DNA of 64,000 nucleotides from Diphasiastrum complanatum (GCA_029204225.1 CM055113.1:13824406-13888405), one strand, 5' to 3'. Counted from the first letter of the stretch, positions 11,879 through 22,282 are shown. Notes: generated from the letters alone by a model not told the origin. Program-made: numbers and translations.

Positions 11879-13590
11879 GTGACTCTAAAGCTATACCTAT
11901 ACTTTACTGCATAAACTGGAAAGATAGCCGGTGAAACCATATGTTCTGCTCTTGACAGTAAATGTCCTTTAGTGTGAGGCATAAAAGCTTGGTAAGCAAA
12001 AAGTCAGAAAGAGTATAAGACGTACTACTTCCTGACGGGTTTCAATCTATTCATATTATACAAATTCAAAGTCCTGACTCCTCTCCTTTGCGAATATGAG
12101 GCAAACTGATATGCTTGTGTTGGTTGATGCACTCGATATGAATATTCCAAGGTGACCTGTGGGAAAGGGCCCGAAGCTGGTGGATTATCAATTGTTGCTT
12201 ACAGTGAAAGCATGTAAGACTGGCTGTAGCTTTAATGAATGACGATGAAACTGTAACCTCTCTCAAAGAAGAACAGCTGAAGAAGTATTATACCGAAATA
12301 AAAACAAGTGAAAAATCATCTTCGATAGAATTAGTTTATCTCCTATAACTATCATCAATGGCTGCCGTTTCTCTGATGTTGTGCACGTGCCTCTTAGAGA
12401 TCAATTGCTATTTCACTCACGTCGTACTACAGATAGTTGGTGTACCTATCTACGGTACAACTGAATGTGATTTTCTATTGATCTCTTAGTCATGTGTAGT
12501 ACAGTCAGAACTTGTCAATTGCCTGCTAAAGAGAGCTTGTACTGCTATTTCTTTCATGTGTACTACAGGAAGAACTTGCTTACCTGCCAAAGGCTTCTAC
12601 TGCTATTTATATGAAAGGGCTTAGTTTTCTTCTAAAGTTTTAAGTATTTAAGAGAAATGGCAATTGTCACAAGCCAAATTGTTCTCCAATGAGTGGTAGA
12701 CACCTCATCACCTACTAGGATAGTTGCAATAATATAAGTTTTTATGTACTTGGGGGCCACAAAGCCCTTGAAATGTTTTGTAAACAAAAGGCCTACAAGC
12801 CCACTTTTGACAAGTCAATGAATACAAAAGCTTTGTCTAATTGAGTCATACTTCCTAGATTAGTGGGTCACCATTGTCACAAATGATTAGATACAATGTT
12901 GATGATTCAAATTTGAAAAGTAGTTGTAACATAAAGTGGTTAGATATTTTTGTAGATAGCTAATAATGATGTAAGAAGAGTATTACATAAAGTAATCACT
13001 AGCTCTTTCATGTTAGATGTAAGTAGGAGTGGGTGGGTTTGGAAAGGGCTTTTTCTTTGAGACTTCCCCTAATGAAGTTACTCCAACATGCATTCCTTGT
13101 ACTTGTCCTATTTTCCATGACTGCAATACTAGAGAATGAAAATTCGTCTTCACTTGATTTGTTTTGTCACTGATTTGTGTATGATGTGTAATGCATCAGT
13201 GGTTTAATACTATAGTTGTGAAGAGACGCTTTTGTTGGAGATGGTGAACTCATGCAATCCTTCTCCTGCATTCCCCAAAGGGGCTTGAAGCGAACTGCTC
13301 GTTCGTGCCTGCAGCTAGTAATTTTAAGGATGCAGAAGCATGGTCTACAATTGTCACATTTTTTGGGAAGGCGAAATATGTGAGATTATGTGAATTTTAT
13401 GTACTTAAGCACATTTTAACTCTACGCTTTTCTTAAATCTTCTTCTAAGTTTTCTTGTGACACTAATGGCTGTGTTTCAGCACCCGATTAGTTGCAGCTC
13501 TCTGCATTCTTTTTGAACAGACTGTACTTGCAACCGTCTCTCTGTGAGATCGGATTGTCCCACGTGGAAGTCTTTTGGGGCTGAAGGAAA
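11879..13590. other. 3' flank of the RING gene, no gene seen
   Basis: No convincing frame, RNA gene or repeat partner was found. The words 'ggtgaactc(a/t)tgcaa' at about 13243 and 14521 bracket the copia fragment that follows and may mark remnants of its LTRs. Confidence 0.4.
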
Positions 13591-13599
13591 TGAAGTTCA

Positions 13600-14370
13600 T
13601 TTCTCAACACTCCCTCTTGAATTGAAGATTCCTTCAGCCAATTCCCATGTTCTTCCTGTGTTTAACGAACAGTTGTTTAGCAAGGGATTTTGTAAGAACA
13701 TTTGCTGTCATTTCTGTGGTCTTTACATACTCGATCTAAATTTCCTATTTTTGCACAAGATCTCTGATATGATGATACTTGAGTGGAATGTGCTTTGTCC
13801 TTGAATGGAAGATGGGATCCTGACTCATGGAGATTGCATTGGTACTGTCCATGTACATGACAGTAGGTTCTGTTTGTTGTTCCTCCATCTCAATGACACC
13901 CAACAATTGCCTCAGTCACACAACCTCGTTTGCATTCTTTGAAATTGCTATATATTCAACTTTGCATGATGACTTTGCAACAAGAGTCTACTTTTTGCAA
14001 ACCCAACTTCCTAACCTTCCACATATCATGAAGCATCCGCTAGTGACAGATTCACCATTATCAGATCTCAGAATTTTGATTTTCTTTCATGTTTGTGTCT
14101 CAGCTAAACTTTTGAATTGTTTGAAAACTGTGAACACATCAAACTTTTTTTTCAAGAAGTTGACAAATGTCATGTGCGTGTAATCATCAATGAATGTCGT
14201 AAAGTACTACAATCCGGATATAGATGGAACCTTCATAGGCCCACATAGATCGCTATGTATCAGCCCAAGAACCTCCTTCGCTCGTACTCCTCCGAATTTG
14301 AATGATTCATTGTGCTGCTTGCCCTTCAAACATTATTCACACAGACTGATCTTTTTGTTAGTCACAAACA
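13600..14370 (-). pseudogene. copia integrase-to-RNase H deletion derivative
   Basis: Minus-strand translation from about 14360 gives CLKGKQ, then LGLIHSDLCGPMK (integrase, first Asp), FIDDYTHMTFV and KILRSDNGE (second Asp). It then jumps directly to the RNase H end: TLVAKSSCKVEYIAIS, LRQLLGVI, MYMDSTNAISMSQDPIFHSR, TKHIPLKYHHIRD and ANVLTKSLAK. Everything between (rest of integrase and all of RT) is deleted, and several stops are present. This is an old defective copy. Confidence 0.8.
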
Positions 14371-14534
14371 TTCTTTTGCCATTTTGCTTCTTGACATTTT
14401 GTAGAGTGTGCTCATGATGCAATGGCGCATCCTCTTATGCCACAGTTCATTCTTGCTTTCTTCATCTGAAGTGACAAGAACTTGATCAACAAGATTTAGG
14501 ACACTTGTTCATGTCAGAAATGGTGAACTCTTGC

Positions 14535-14630
14535 AACCTTGCCGAAGAAATCCCGAAGGACGAAGATATCCCGAAGGATGAAAAGATCTCGAAGGTCGAA
14601 GACACCCTGAAGGCTGAACACATCTCTTGA
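14535..14630. repeat. short tandem repeat of ~20 bp
   Basis: Four to five degenerate copies of 'cccgaaggacgaagatat' (cccgaaggatgaaaagat, ctcgaaggtcgaagacac, cctgaaggctgaacacat). Confidence 0.7.
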
Positions 14631-14764
14631 AGTTATGTGAGTTATGCGAGGAATTCAAAACCGAGGTATGCGAGAAAACTTTCAAATTGTGTGAGGAAGT
14701 CGGCAAATTGTGTCTATGGAAATGTTTATGAAAGCCAAGTTAGGCAAGGAATGCAACGTTTATG

Positions 14765-14845
14765 TCCCGACGAATGGGTCCAAAGGATTCACGTCCGATG
14801 GATGGGTCCAAAGGATTTACGTCCGACGGATGGGTACATCTGATG
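14765..14845. repeat. ~27-bp tandem repeat
   Basis: Three imperfect units built on 'gatgggtccaaaggatt' plus 'cacgtccgacg', ending at about 14845. Confidence 0.7.
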
Positions 14846-14929
14846 GGCATTGGGCCAAATGGGGTCCCAGCCCGCCCTTAAAGTGGCTAGACATGTTATT
14901 AAATAATAGGCAATAGATCTTTATAAGCG

Positions 14930-15740
14930 GTCACAAGGACCATATGAGGAAGCCCCTTTGTGAAGAATCTGCCAATCCTTGTGTGGGAGGAGTATGGTTG
15001 TGAGAGCTAATCATGAATGTGGTGTTTGCTTTTTCGAATGACTGGGTTGACAAGAGTTATCTTTGTTCTGTGATTAATCTTGTTAAGCAAAGCCACTTGC
15101 ATGTAGATCTTGGGTAAGAATGGTGGTGCTTCCACTTTGTGTTGAGAGTTATGGCTCCATTTCCTTAGGAAAAATCTATTTAGAGAGACCATTGTGTGAG
15201 AGTTGTTGAGAGGTTTTTCTTTTCATAAGTTTTGAGACTTCCTGCTTGATCTTTGGAAGCCATCTTCCTCGCTTGGCCTTGTGAATGATCCATATTGTGA
15301 AATAATCATGCGTTCTGTGAGAGGCCAAGCTATGAAAAATCATTATGTAAAAGCCATGCTTTGAGAAACTAACTTGCAACCCGGTCTCTGGTTACCTTTT
15401 GAGAGAAGATGCCTCTATGATAAGAAGGAGATGCATGAAAAGCTGATGTGGTGAAAGCGTGGACCTTTTTTCAAGCAAGGAAATAGCCATACATAGAAAA
15501 AGAGAGGAAAAAGGACATTATCGATCTGCAAGCAGTTTATTGTGAAGATTAATTACCCTCATTGCCAAACCAGAAAATGGAAATAACTCATTGTTGACCT
15601 ACTGCTTTCTCTAAAATGAGGCTCACTAAGATAGCATATACCAAAGAACCAGCAACACACCAGCAGATCTGTGTGGAGGTAGCTACAACCTTAGTGCCAG
15701 TCCTCAATCACAATCAGGCCATCACAACAACAGGCCAACA
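14930..15740 (-). repeat. long dispersed inverted repeat, left arm
   Basis: On the minus strand this matches 30740-31500 closely for about 700 bp. Shared parts include the coding-like end GSLVYAILVSLILEKAV followed by GQQ-stop, then a long apparently untranslated tail, and the words 'agctctcacaaccatactcc' near 15000. The two arms are about 15 kb apart in opposite orientation. The shared piece looks like the 3' end of a gene (membrane segment plus 3' UTR) carried twice, or the end of a repeat family. Confidence 0.8.
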
Positions 15741-16176
15741 GAGCGCTGCCAGGTAATGTAGCAGCATGCAAAGAGCTTATAGAATGAGCATCCAACCGGA
15801 GGAAGAGTGTCGTACTATAATACCCACAAGGTTAATATAGATTTTGTAGTAAATAATGTCGAACCCTTAGAGGAGAGCGTTTGAAAGTTATGTATTTGGT
15901 ACAATAACGTTTTATTTCAAGTGAAGTGGATTCAAGAGTTATTTTGGTTGTCAACAGACATTAGAAAGTAACCAATATTACTTGTGTTGGGGGTGTGTAG
16001 TGTTAATAATTCCAGAACAATAGTCTTGCCTCTATCAAATCGAATGAAATGCATTCTACAGATGAGATATTATCAGTAGTACAGAAGTACTACACTCTGG
16101 CTAATTGAGTTGTCAGCAGATATTCGAGAAGTGTTTGATGTATTCGTGTTTGTGCAAACAATTAATTAATCATATT

Positions 16177-16640
16177 TGAGAATTGTTCGGTTCTAGACAT
16201 AAGTCCTCAACAACTTAAGTCCAAGATTATGGTTAAAGAGCACAAATAGTTATAGAGTACGTTAGAAACTTATGTCAGTTACAAGCAAGAACACAAATCA
16301 AAGACTCAATTCCTCAGTCGGGGACTGTCATTTCAGATGTATACATACAATTCTATCAAAACTAGCTTATTTTTCAGTCACGAACACTTTCTTTTTGGCA
16401 CTCAAATAACGTCTACATTTGGTACAGTCTAGCACAATCTGCTTTCCAGGTAACAGAAGAGCTAGATCCAAAAGCCATTTTGTCGAATAATTGACAAAAA
16501 TTCTGCAGATCGCAATAGGTCGTAATAGAATGCTTGATCGCAAAGATAGTGATCGTAAGTAAAATAAGAAAGCATTAAAAATACAAGAAGAAAGTGTGAG
16601 GAGGAAAATAGAAAATGACTATGATATGTAGTGGCATGAT
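16177..16640 (-). repeat. copia LTR-like remnant (copy B)
   Basis: The first ~85 bp, from tgagaattgttcggttc through 'agcacaaatagtt', match the LTR start at 27678 (tgcgaactattcggttc...). Beyond that only short words agree, such as 'ttcctcag'. The far end is not resolved. Confidence 0.45.
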
Positions 16641-16849
16641 AACGTAACATCTGTCATATTTGTTATCAATGATGTGCATGGCTCATAGTTTCATAATATG
16701 ATCTGACAGATTAGTCTTAATGATGGTAAGACCATTTATAAAATGGAAATGACAAAAATAAAATAAAAAATAAATCCATTTTTATGTGTAAGCGTAAACA
16801 CATGGGAGTAATGATGACAACGTGGCCATCATCTTAAATAGATGGATAC

Positions 16850-17560
16850 AAAAAGTCCGTAGAAAGATTTTCAAATGATTCTTGAAAAGATGCTAGAAAG
16901 ATTTTAAAAAGATTCTCAAAAATATGCTAGAAAGATTCTCAAAAACACGCTAGAAGATTCTAAAAAAATTCTCAAAAACGATCCGCGAAAAAATAACAAG
17001 TTTTTTTAAAATTTGGTGAGTCTCAAAAAATTCTCGCAAGATTCTCGAAAAGCTTCCATAAGAATTTCTCTAAAATTCTAGAATGAGTCTGGATTGATTC
17101 TTGAAAGATTCTCGAAAATTTCTTGAAAGGTTTTAGAAGAAGTCTAGAAAGATTCACAAAAAATTCTTAAAAAAAATTCCAAAATAGTCGTGAAAAATTC
17201 TCAAAAAGATCTAGAAAAGATGATAGAAAAAACTCGCGAAAAATTTTCGAAAAAAATTGTCAGTAAAATGCTAGAAAATTTTTCGAAATATTCTCAGAAA
17301 TGAAAATATAATAGAAAAATTCTCGAAAAAACTTGGAGAAAGATGCTACTTCTCAAAAAGTTGTTGAAACATGTAGTAGAAAATTTTTCAAAAAAAATTG
17401 GAAAAAGGTGCTAGAAAAATTGGCGAAAAGTTCTAGTAAAATGCTAGAAAGATAATTCTAGAAAGTGGAAGGAAATTCACGAACAATTCTAGAAAAAATA
17501 GGAGAAAAAAATCGCGAAAATTTTCAAAAAGATCCTAAAAAAGAATGAGAAAAAAAATTT
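16850..17560. repeat. degenerate GAAnnTTC-rich array
   Basis: About 700 bp composed almost wholly of variants of 'ctagaaa(g/a)attctcgaaaa'. TTCnnGAA palindromes occur at 17098-17105, 17110-17117 and 17120-17127. No coding frame. It lies between gypsy integrase and an LTR-like sequence, in the position of the 3' untranslated part of that element. Confidence 0.7.
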
Positions 17561-17599
17561 GGTCAAAAACAATATTTCTTGAGTCTGGACCCATTAATT

Positions 17600-18385
17600 C
17601 GTGTCGGTAATAGTTCGTCTTCAAGTGATCGGAGTTGAACAGAACCATTCTTGAATACCTCTATAACTTTATAAGGTTCGAGCCATCTCATATGAAGTTT
17701 TTCGAGAAATTTTCGATGTCAACTATCATAGATCAGCGCAAAGTCATCAGCTTTAAGATCACTTTTCCTAATATGACTATTATACTTTTTCTTTTGTTGT
17801 TCCTGGATTTTCTCCGTTAATTTTTGTGAATTTGCACGAGCTTCAGATAGTTCTTCAATAGTCGTCAACCTTTCGTTAATACATTCTACATCTGTTTGTT
17901 GAGCTTGAATACAAAAAGTTGTCACGTCAAATTCAATAGGTAAAATAGGATGCATATCATAGGTAAGAAAATATGGTGTTTTGGTTGGTCGTGATCCTCT
18001 CCGTGTTTCGATAAGCCTAGAGAACTGAAGATAATTTCTGATCCCAATTAGTCGCATGTGCAATAGTAATCTTGTTCAATATCTTGCAAAGTATTTCATT
18101 TGCTCTCTCAGTCAACCCATTTGCTTTTGGATTATAAGGGGTTGTCTTTTTGTGTTTAATCAAAAAATACATCATCAGCAGCCGTATTGTGTCATTTAAA
18201 AAATGTTTATCACAGACACTAACTAATTCAAGAGGACAACCATATCTTGTGATTATAGATTTGAATAAGAACGCTATGACAATTTTTGCATCGTTTCATT
18301 TCGTCGCTTCTATTTCAACGTTCTTTGTAGCATAATATGTTGCAACAAGAATATAACGACACTTAGTATGTCGAGTCACGAGTTT
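17600..18385 (-). pseudogene. Ty3/gypsy integrase fragment
   Basis: From right to left the minus strand encodes CRYILVATYYATKNVE (around the first catalytic region), ITRYGCPLELVSVCDKHF (second Asp block, SDRG-type motif changed to SVCD), then TTPYNPKANGLTERANEI with the catalytic Glu, TPYFLTYDMHPILPIEFD and the C-terminal DLKADDFALIYDS. Stops and frame changes are frequent. Its missing partner, the RT/RNase H part, lies on the same strand at 27240-27677. The AT-rich block between them therefore sits inside one decayed gypsy element. Confidence 0.8.
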
Positions 18386-18518
18386 CTAGGCTATATATTG
18401 ATATTTAGAGTATATTAAAATGTAGCACTGGATCAAAGAATAATAGATTAAATTGGTATCTACCTTTTACTATTTTTGCTGATTTTTTTTCATATGCAAT
18501 GTTCGGAGAACGAAAACA

Positions 18519-19065
18519 ATGTTTATTTGTAAGGACTTGAGTGCTGATATAATCGCCGAGCTGTTGGATGATGGTTGGGATACAAAACAAAATCAGCAAG
18601 TTGAGTGCAGAGTATGTTACTCATCCATGACATTTAGATATCACATCGAAAAACAAATGCTCACTTTGCTGCTGTATTATAGAAGATGGATTAAATACAA
18701 AAAATTTTGGAAACCACTTGATCAAGATTTTGGTATAAACCCTCAAGAGCAACTTCAGATAATAGTGAAAAGAAATGACAACATTCTTGCAATGGTTGAG
18801 GTCGAGAAATATTGGTGTCTCAATCACATTCGATCAGAACTAGACATGTTGCAATTCGATCTACCTCAGTACTATTTATTTCGATTGAATGGTGTAAAGG
18901 TACGTTATGCCATATAAAAATATTTCTTTTTTTCTATTTCTAAGTGAATCAGGTTCATAAAATATATGAACTAAAACAATTCCTCTTGTGCAGGCTAGAG
19001 TAAGGCAGGAAGAGCATATAAAATTTAAAGACATTGGAACATCCATCGAAATTGAAGATCCATAG
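18519..19065 (+). CDS. two-exon small protein of unknown family
   Basis: Exon 1 is 18519-18899, followed by an intron 18900-18993 with donor gtacgt and acceptor ttgtgcag, both good consensus sites. Exon 2 is 18994-19065, in phase 0 and ending in TAG. The spliced product is about 150 residues. It contains a Cys pair (VECRVCYSS), a WxPLDQDFGINPQEQ stretch and a C-terminal half (LFRLNGVK, then ARVRQEEHIKF, DIGTSIEIED). The alternation of strands and the NG turn suggest a beta-grasp (ubiquitin-like) fold, but that is my inference. The frame is free of stops, unlike its neighbours. It is the outermost gene of the AT-rich block next to the integrase boundary. Confidence 0.5.
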
Positions 19066-19129
19066 ATTATGAACTATGAAATTTTGTATTATGTAATACA
19101 ATTTTTTGTATATATCATTTTTGAAAATA

Positions 19130-19240
19130 TATGAACCACTTTTTCTATGAGGCTCTATATGAGTTTTCGATAACAAGATTCATTGTCTCCTGTAGGAAAT
19201 GCACTATCTCCATTGGGGATCTTCAACACTTGAACTCCAA
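19130..19240 (-). pseudogene. duplicated last exon of the H3/C48 pseudogene
   Basis: Minus strand reads EFKC, stop, RSPMEIVHFLQETMNLVIEN then SYRAS-stop. The terminal exon at 19677-19835 reads FKCPTVSPMEIMHFRHETIK. The surrounding sequence differs, so only this exon was duplicated. Confidence 0.65.
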
Positions 19241-20082
19241 TGACCACTACCATCGACGCTTGCCCTTGTTGATGTCTCGTATATATCGGTTGTATTTTTT
19301 GTCTTCATTGCCTTGGTCTGTATTGTCCTTGTCTTGGCATATTTGGATATGTTCAGAAGATGATCTGATGAAAGTTTTGCTACAACAAATCTAAGTTTGT
19401 TGCATGTTTGGATTGGTTGTGGCAATGGTTCAATCAGATCATCCTTCTGAACTTATCCAAAAAAAAAAAACCATGGTAAAGGCAAGGCAGACCAAGACTA
19501 TGAAAAACAAACATGTCAAAAAACCGTAGAAATTGATGATGAATGAATCATAACTTGAATTAATAACTAAAAAAAACAAGCAAGAACAATCATAAAAAAA
19601 ATATAAATATATTTCTATCAAAATTTTCTGTACATGTGTCTCATCCACATCAAGTGAGGCAAATATTTGATCAGTATCAACTATCTATGATCTCTAAATC
19701 CATTTTTCCAGTTGGAAGTAGCTTGAGTGGAGAACACTCGGCCACTGCAACTGGATATGAATTTTCAATCACAAGCTTTATGGTCTCATGTCTGAAGTGC
19801 ATTATCTCCATTGGGGAGACCGTCGGGCATTTAAACTGAAAAAAAAATACAAACACAGTTAAATGTAATCAATCAAAGATCAATTAATATTAATTTGAAT
19901 AAGAAAAAAACAAAAACACAATTAAAAGTTATTAATCGAAGATTACCTCTTTCAGATTTGAAAGTCCATCTTGTAGTGCAAACCAATTAAAAAAGTGTTT
20001 GACATTGCATACGGTATACCAACCACAACTGACAGAATCAACCTGCTAAGAGGACTGCAGAATCCAAATTTTAACATTATGA

Positions 20083-20153
20083 GATATCGGATCAACGCGT
20101 AGGATGTTATAATTAAATCTACAACGGAAACAAGGGCGCGCCGAACTGATATC
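20083..20153. repeat. dyad unit 1
   Basis: Arms gatatcggatcaacgcgt (20083-20100) and gcgcgccgaactgatatc (20136-20153), arm starts 53 bp apart. Lies in the intron region of the H3/C48 pseudogene. Confidence 0.8.
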
Positions 20154-20170
20154 AAAAGAATATTTTTTGA

Positions 20171-20240
20171 ATATCGGATTAGCGTGCACGTTATGAAAAT
20201 AAACCAAACAATAAGTAGAAGGGCGCGTCGAACCGATATT
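20171..20240. repeat. dyad unit 2
   Basis: Arms atatcggattagcgtgca (20171) and gcgcgtcgaaccgatatt (20223), 52 bp apart. Confidence 0.8.
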
Positions 20241-20859
20241 GATTAATTTTTATCTCTGCATCAACAATTTTTAGATTCGTATATGCTTTTTGCATTTGGT
20301 ACTGAAAAGAGTTCTAGTATTTTTAGCATATGCAATTTTGTGTGTGTGTGTAATAAAGTTCATCTTTAAACAAGCTGGATTATAGACACCCTCATCATTG
20401 ATGTATAAGGACAACACATATAAGTTCCAATGATCACTGCAATCAAAAAACAATAAATTACTGAGAATCAATGTGAAATAGAATTTATATAAAAAATTCA
20501 ACATAATAAAATCTAAAAAAAAAAAAAAAAGACACTTATTTTGCTATGTATGACAGCACGAGAATTGGAGTCCCCAGTCTGGCATATTGGAGCATATCAT
20601 CGTGCAGACTTTTGAAATCAGGGAAATCAAATACAACCATGAATTGAAGGGGAAAGAATGCTACATCTATAAAAAATGGGGTCTGGAAAAACTCCATCCA
20701 ATACTGAATGGCCCCACCTCCTACATTGTCACCTAGCATTTTATCCCACTTTCTAATTCACCTATATCTAAACTAGAAAAGGGGAGACCAGCATTGGTCT
20801 TCGGCATCCTAAAACTGTATCGAAGACCTAAACCTTTAAGATACGTGTTTAACAATTGG

Positions 20860-21381
20860 TCATACTGTGCATATTGAGGAGTATTTACAAAGGCAAGTGC
20901 AGGGGGGTAACGGAAGTAATACAGATAAATGAGAAAAAGAATTGTCATTCAAAATTGATTCCATCTTTACATTAACAAGATCATCTAAATCATTTTCTAG
21001 AACAGGTGGAAGGGAACTAATATTTATGGGAGTAGGAGGAGGAGATTTATTAGGAGAGAAAGATTTAGCAGGAGAAGTTAAAGATGGAGTTATGGGAGGA
21101 GAAGAAAGAGACTTAGGAGGAGAATGTCTAGAAGAAAGAATCTCATCCAAAGGAGATGGCTTGGAAAAATCCCTCGCTTTATTTGGAGGGTCCAGAGACC
21201 TCCTCTTCTTTGAAACACTCCCGCTCTGTAGACGAATAACAAGCCGGGATGGTTGAGATTGCTTTTGTTTTTTCCTCTCTGAATCTTGTTTTGGAGGAGA
21301 GGAGGGAGTAGGACTAAAGTATTCTACAAATTTGTCATATGTGTCCCGAAGCCTGAATACAATGTTAAAATCCTTGGGCAT
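20860..21381 (-). pseudogene. histone H3-like C-terminus and Ser/Pro-rich basic linker
   Basis: Opens with MPKDFNIVFRLRDTY, the counterpart of the H3 alpha-3 end (IMPKDIQLARRIRG), so it continues the preceding domain after a 2-base shift. It then runs about 120 residues through a basic (SERKKQKQSQ, VSKKRRSLD) and Ser/Pro-rich region with repeated SPPK/SPNK-type words, ending in an acidic stretch (LENDLDDL). Canonical H3 ends a few residues after this helix, so the extension is unusual. Confidence 0.7.
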
Positions 21382-21386
21382 GATGT

Positions 21387-21740
21387 TTACACCCTCTTGG
21401 CATGGACAGTTGCAACAACAGTATCAGAAAAAAATTTCACCTGAAAATCCTCATATGCAGTGTGCAATGCCTCAATTGCCATTACCGTCCATCTCACATC
21501 TGCAGATAGACTTCTTGTAACCTGCCTGATGGATCTCTGTATGTGAGCTTTCAGAATCAGAAGAATATTTTCCTTCTGTAGCTTCCGAATATCCTTGAGC
21601 CAAGGTGGGTCTCTTCTTCTGCTCCTTGGCCTAGGAGGTTGTGGTGGTGGACGAGGTAGTGGTTGTGGACTTCCATGCCCCGCTCCTGATATTGGTATTC
21701 CACCAGGGTGGCCTCGTGCAATTTGCTTGATTCGTGTCAT
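21387..21740 (-). pseudogene. histone H3-like domain, first part
   Basis: The first 13 residues after Met are TRIKQIARGHPGG, against ARTKQTARKSTGG in canonical H3. R2, K4, Q5, A7, R8, G12 and G13 are kept, while K9 and S10 are lost. The rest of the tail is replaced by a Pro/Arg-rich stretch. The fold follows: LKDIRKLQKENILLI (alpha-N), IQRSIRQVTRSL (alpha-1), ADVRWTVMAIEALHTAYEDF (alpha-2, same length as H3), FFSDT and HAKRV. RW and FSD are closer to plant CENH3 than to H3.1, but there is no lengthened loop 1. The reading frame then stops at TAA and continues in another frame with IMPKDF. Confidence 0.8.
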
Positions 21741-21749
21741 TAATGAACA

Positions 21750-21819
21750 ATATCAGATCAACGCGCGAAGAAGGTGAACCCAGGATCAGAAGTCAGGTAG
21801 AGTGCGTCGAACCGATACC
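21750..21819. repeat. dyad unit 3
   Basis: Arms atatcagatcaacgcgcg (21750) and gtgcgtcgaaccgatac (21802), 52 bp apart. It lies ten bases upstream of the H3-like ATG, in its presumed leader. Confidence 0.8.
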
Positions 21820-21842
21820 TAAGTTGTACAAAACCGATAGTT

Positions 21843-21909
21843 GGTAGCGGATGGGCACGCACGAGTAATTGCGATTTGTAAGTTGTCTCGAACGCATTGT
21901 ATCGCTATC
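21843..21909. repeat. dyad unit 4 (degenerate)
   Basis: Arms ggtagcggatgggcacgc (21843) and acgcattgtatcgctatc (21892). They are weaker matches and 49 bp apart, but in the same order. Confidence 0.5.
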
Positions 21910-21967
21910 GCATGGATGTAGAGAACTGTAAGAACTTTAAGCAAAAAAAATTCAGCGTCGTCTATCA

Positions 21968-21979
21968 GTATATATAGAC
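21968..21979 (-). promoter_or_regulatory. TATA box for the H3/C48 gene
   Basis: Minus strand gtctatatatac, about 230 bp upstream of the ATG at 21740. Dyads 3 and 4 fall between them. Confidence 0.5.
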
Positions 21980-22282
21980 AATATTTGAAATGATTGAAAA
22001 CGTCATGGGTTGGATGTCCGAGGTTTGAATTATGATGATGATTTCTCCGAGGCTTGTCAATCAAATCAAACTAAATATCCATCTATCATCAAAATGATTA
22101 GTCGATATCGAATAAAACAGAATTAATTTCAACTAAAGTATGGTCACATCTACAATTAAAACTACAAAAGTATGGTCACATCTACAATTTATTGCTGAAA
22201 TTGACAATTTTAAGCTTAAATATCTGACCTTTTTTTTATCCAATCATTATAATTTTGTAAATTCCAACCGCCATTATTTTAC

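Larger units (their letters stand above)
19677..21740 (-). pseudogene. histone H3-like domain fused to Ulp1/C48-type cysteine protease
   Basis: Reading leftwards from ATG 21740: a divergent H3 domain, a Ser/Pro/Lys-rich linker, then a protease region. The protease part has WDKMLGDNV and YWMEFFQTPFF, then an exon with DHWNLYVLSLY (catalytic His; exon 20436-20372, acceptor tgattgcag). The next exon ends at 19947 with QVDSVSCGWYTVCN, the Cys-Gly motif of C48 peptidases, and a good donor (gaggtaatc). The last exon is 19835-19677 (FKCPTVSPMEIM...), joined in phase 0. Lesions: a 2-base excess after HAKRV, a frame change at a C6 run near 20903, another near 20750, and a G-to-A change in the donor at about 20550 that makes a stop. 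The fold assignments rest on motifs read by eye. Joining both domains into one gene rests on strand, spacing and linked frames. Confidence 0.65.

Noticed and set aside
13544-14417. Several plus-strand frames of 75-118 codons
   Set aside because: They are antisense shadows of the minus-strand copia fragment, whose translation is far more convincing.
21387-21740. The H3-like frame as a normal replication-dependent H3 gene or processed copy
   Set aside because: Tail and helices are too diverged, there is a long C-terminal extension with introns downstream, and no poly-A tail or H3 3' end is visible.
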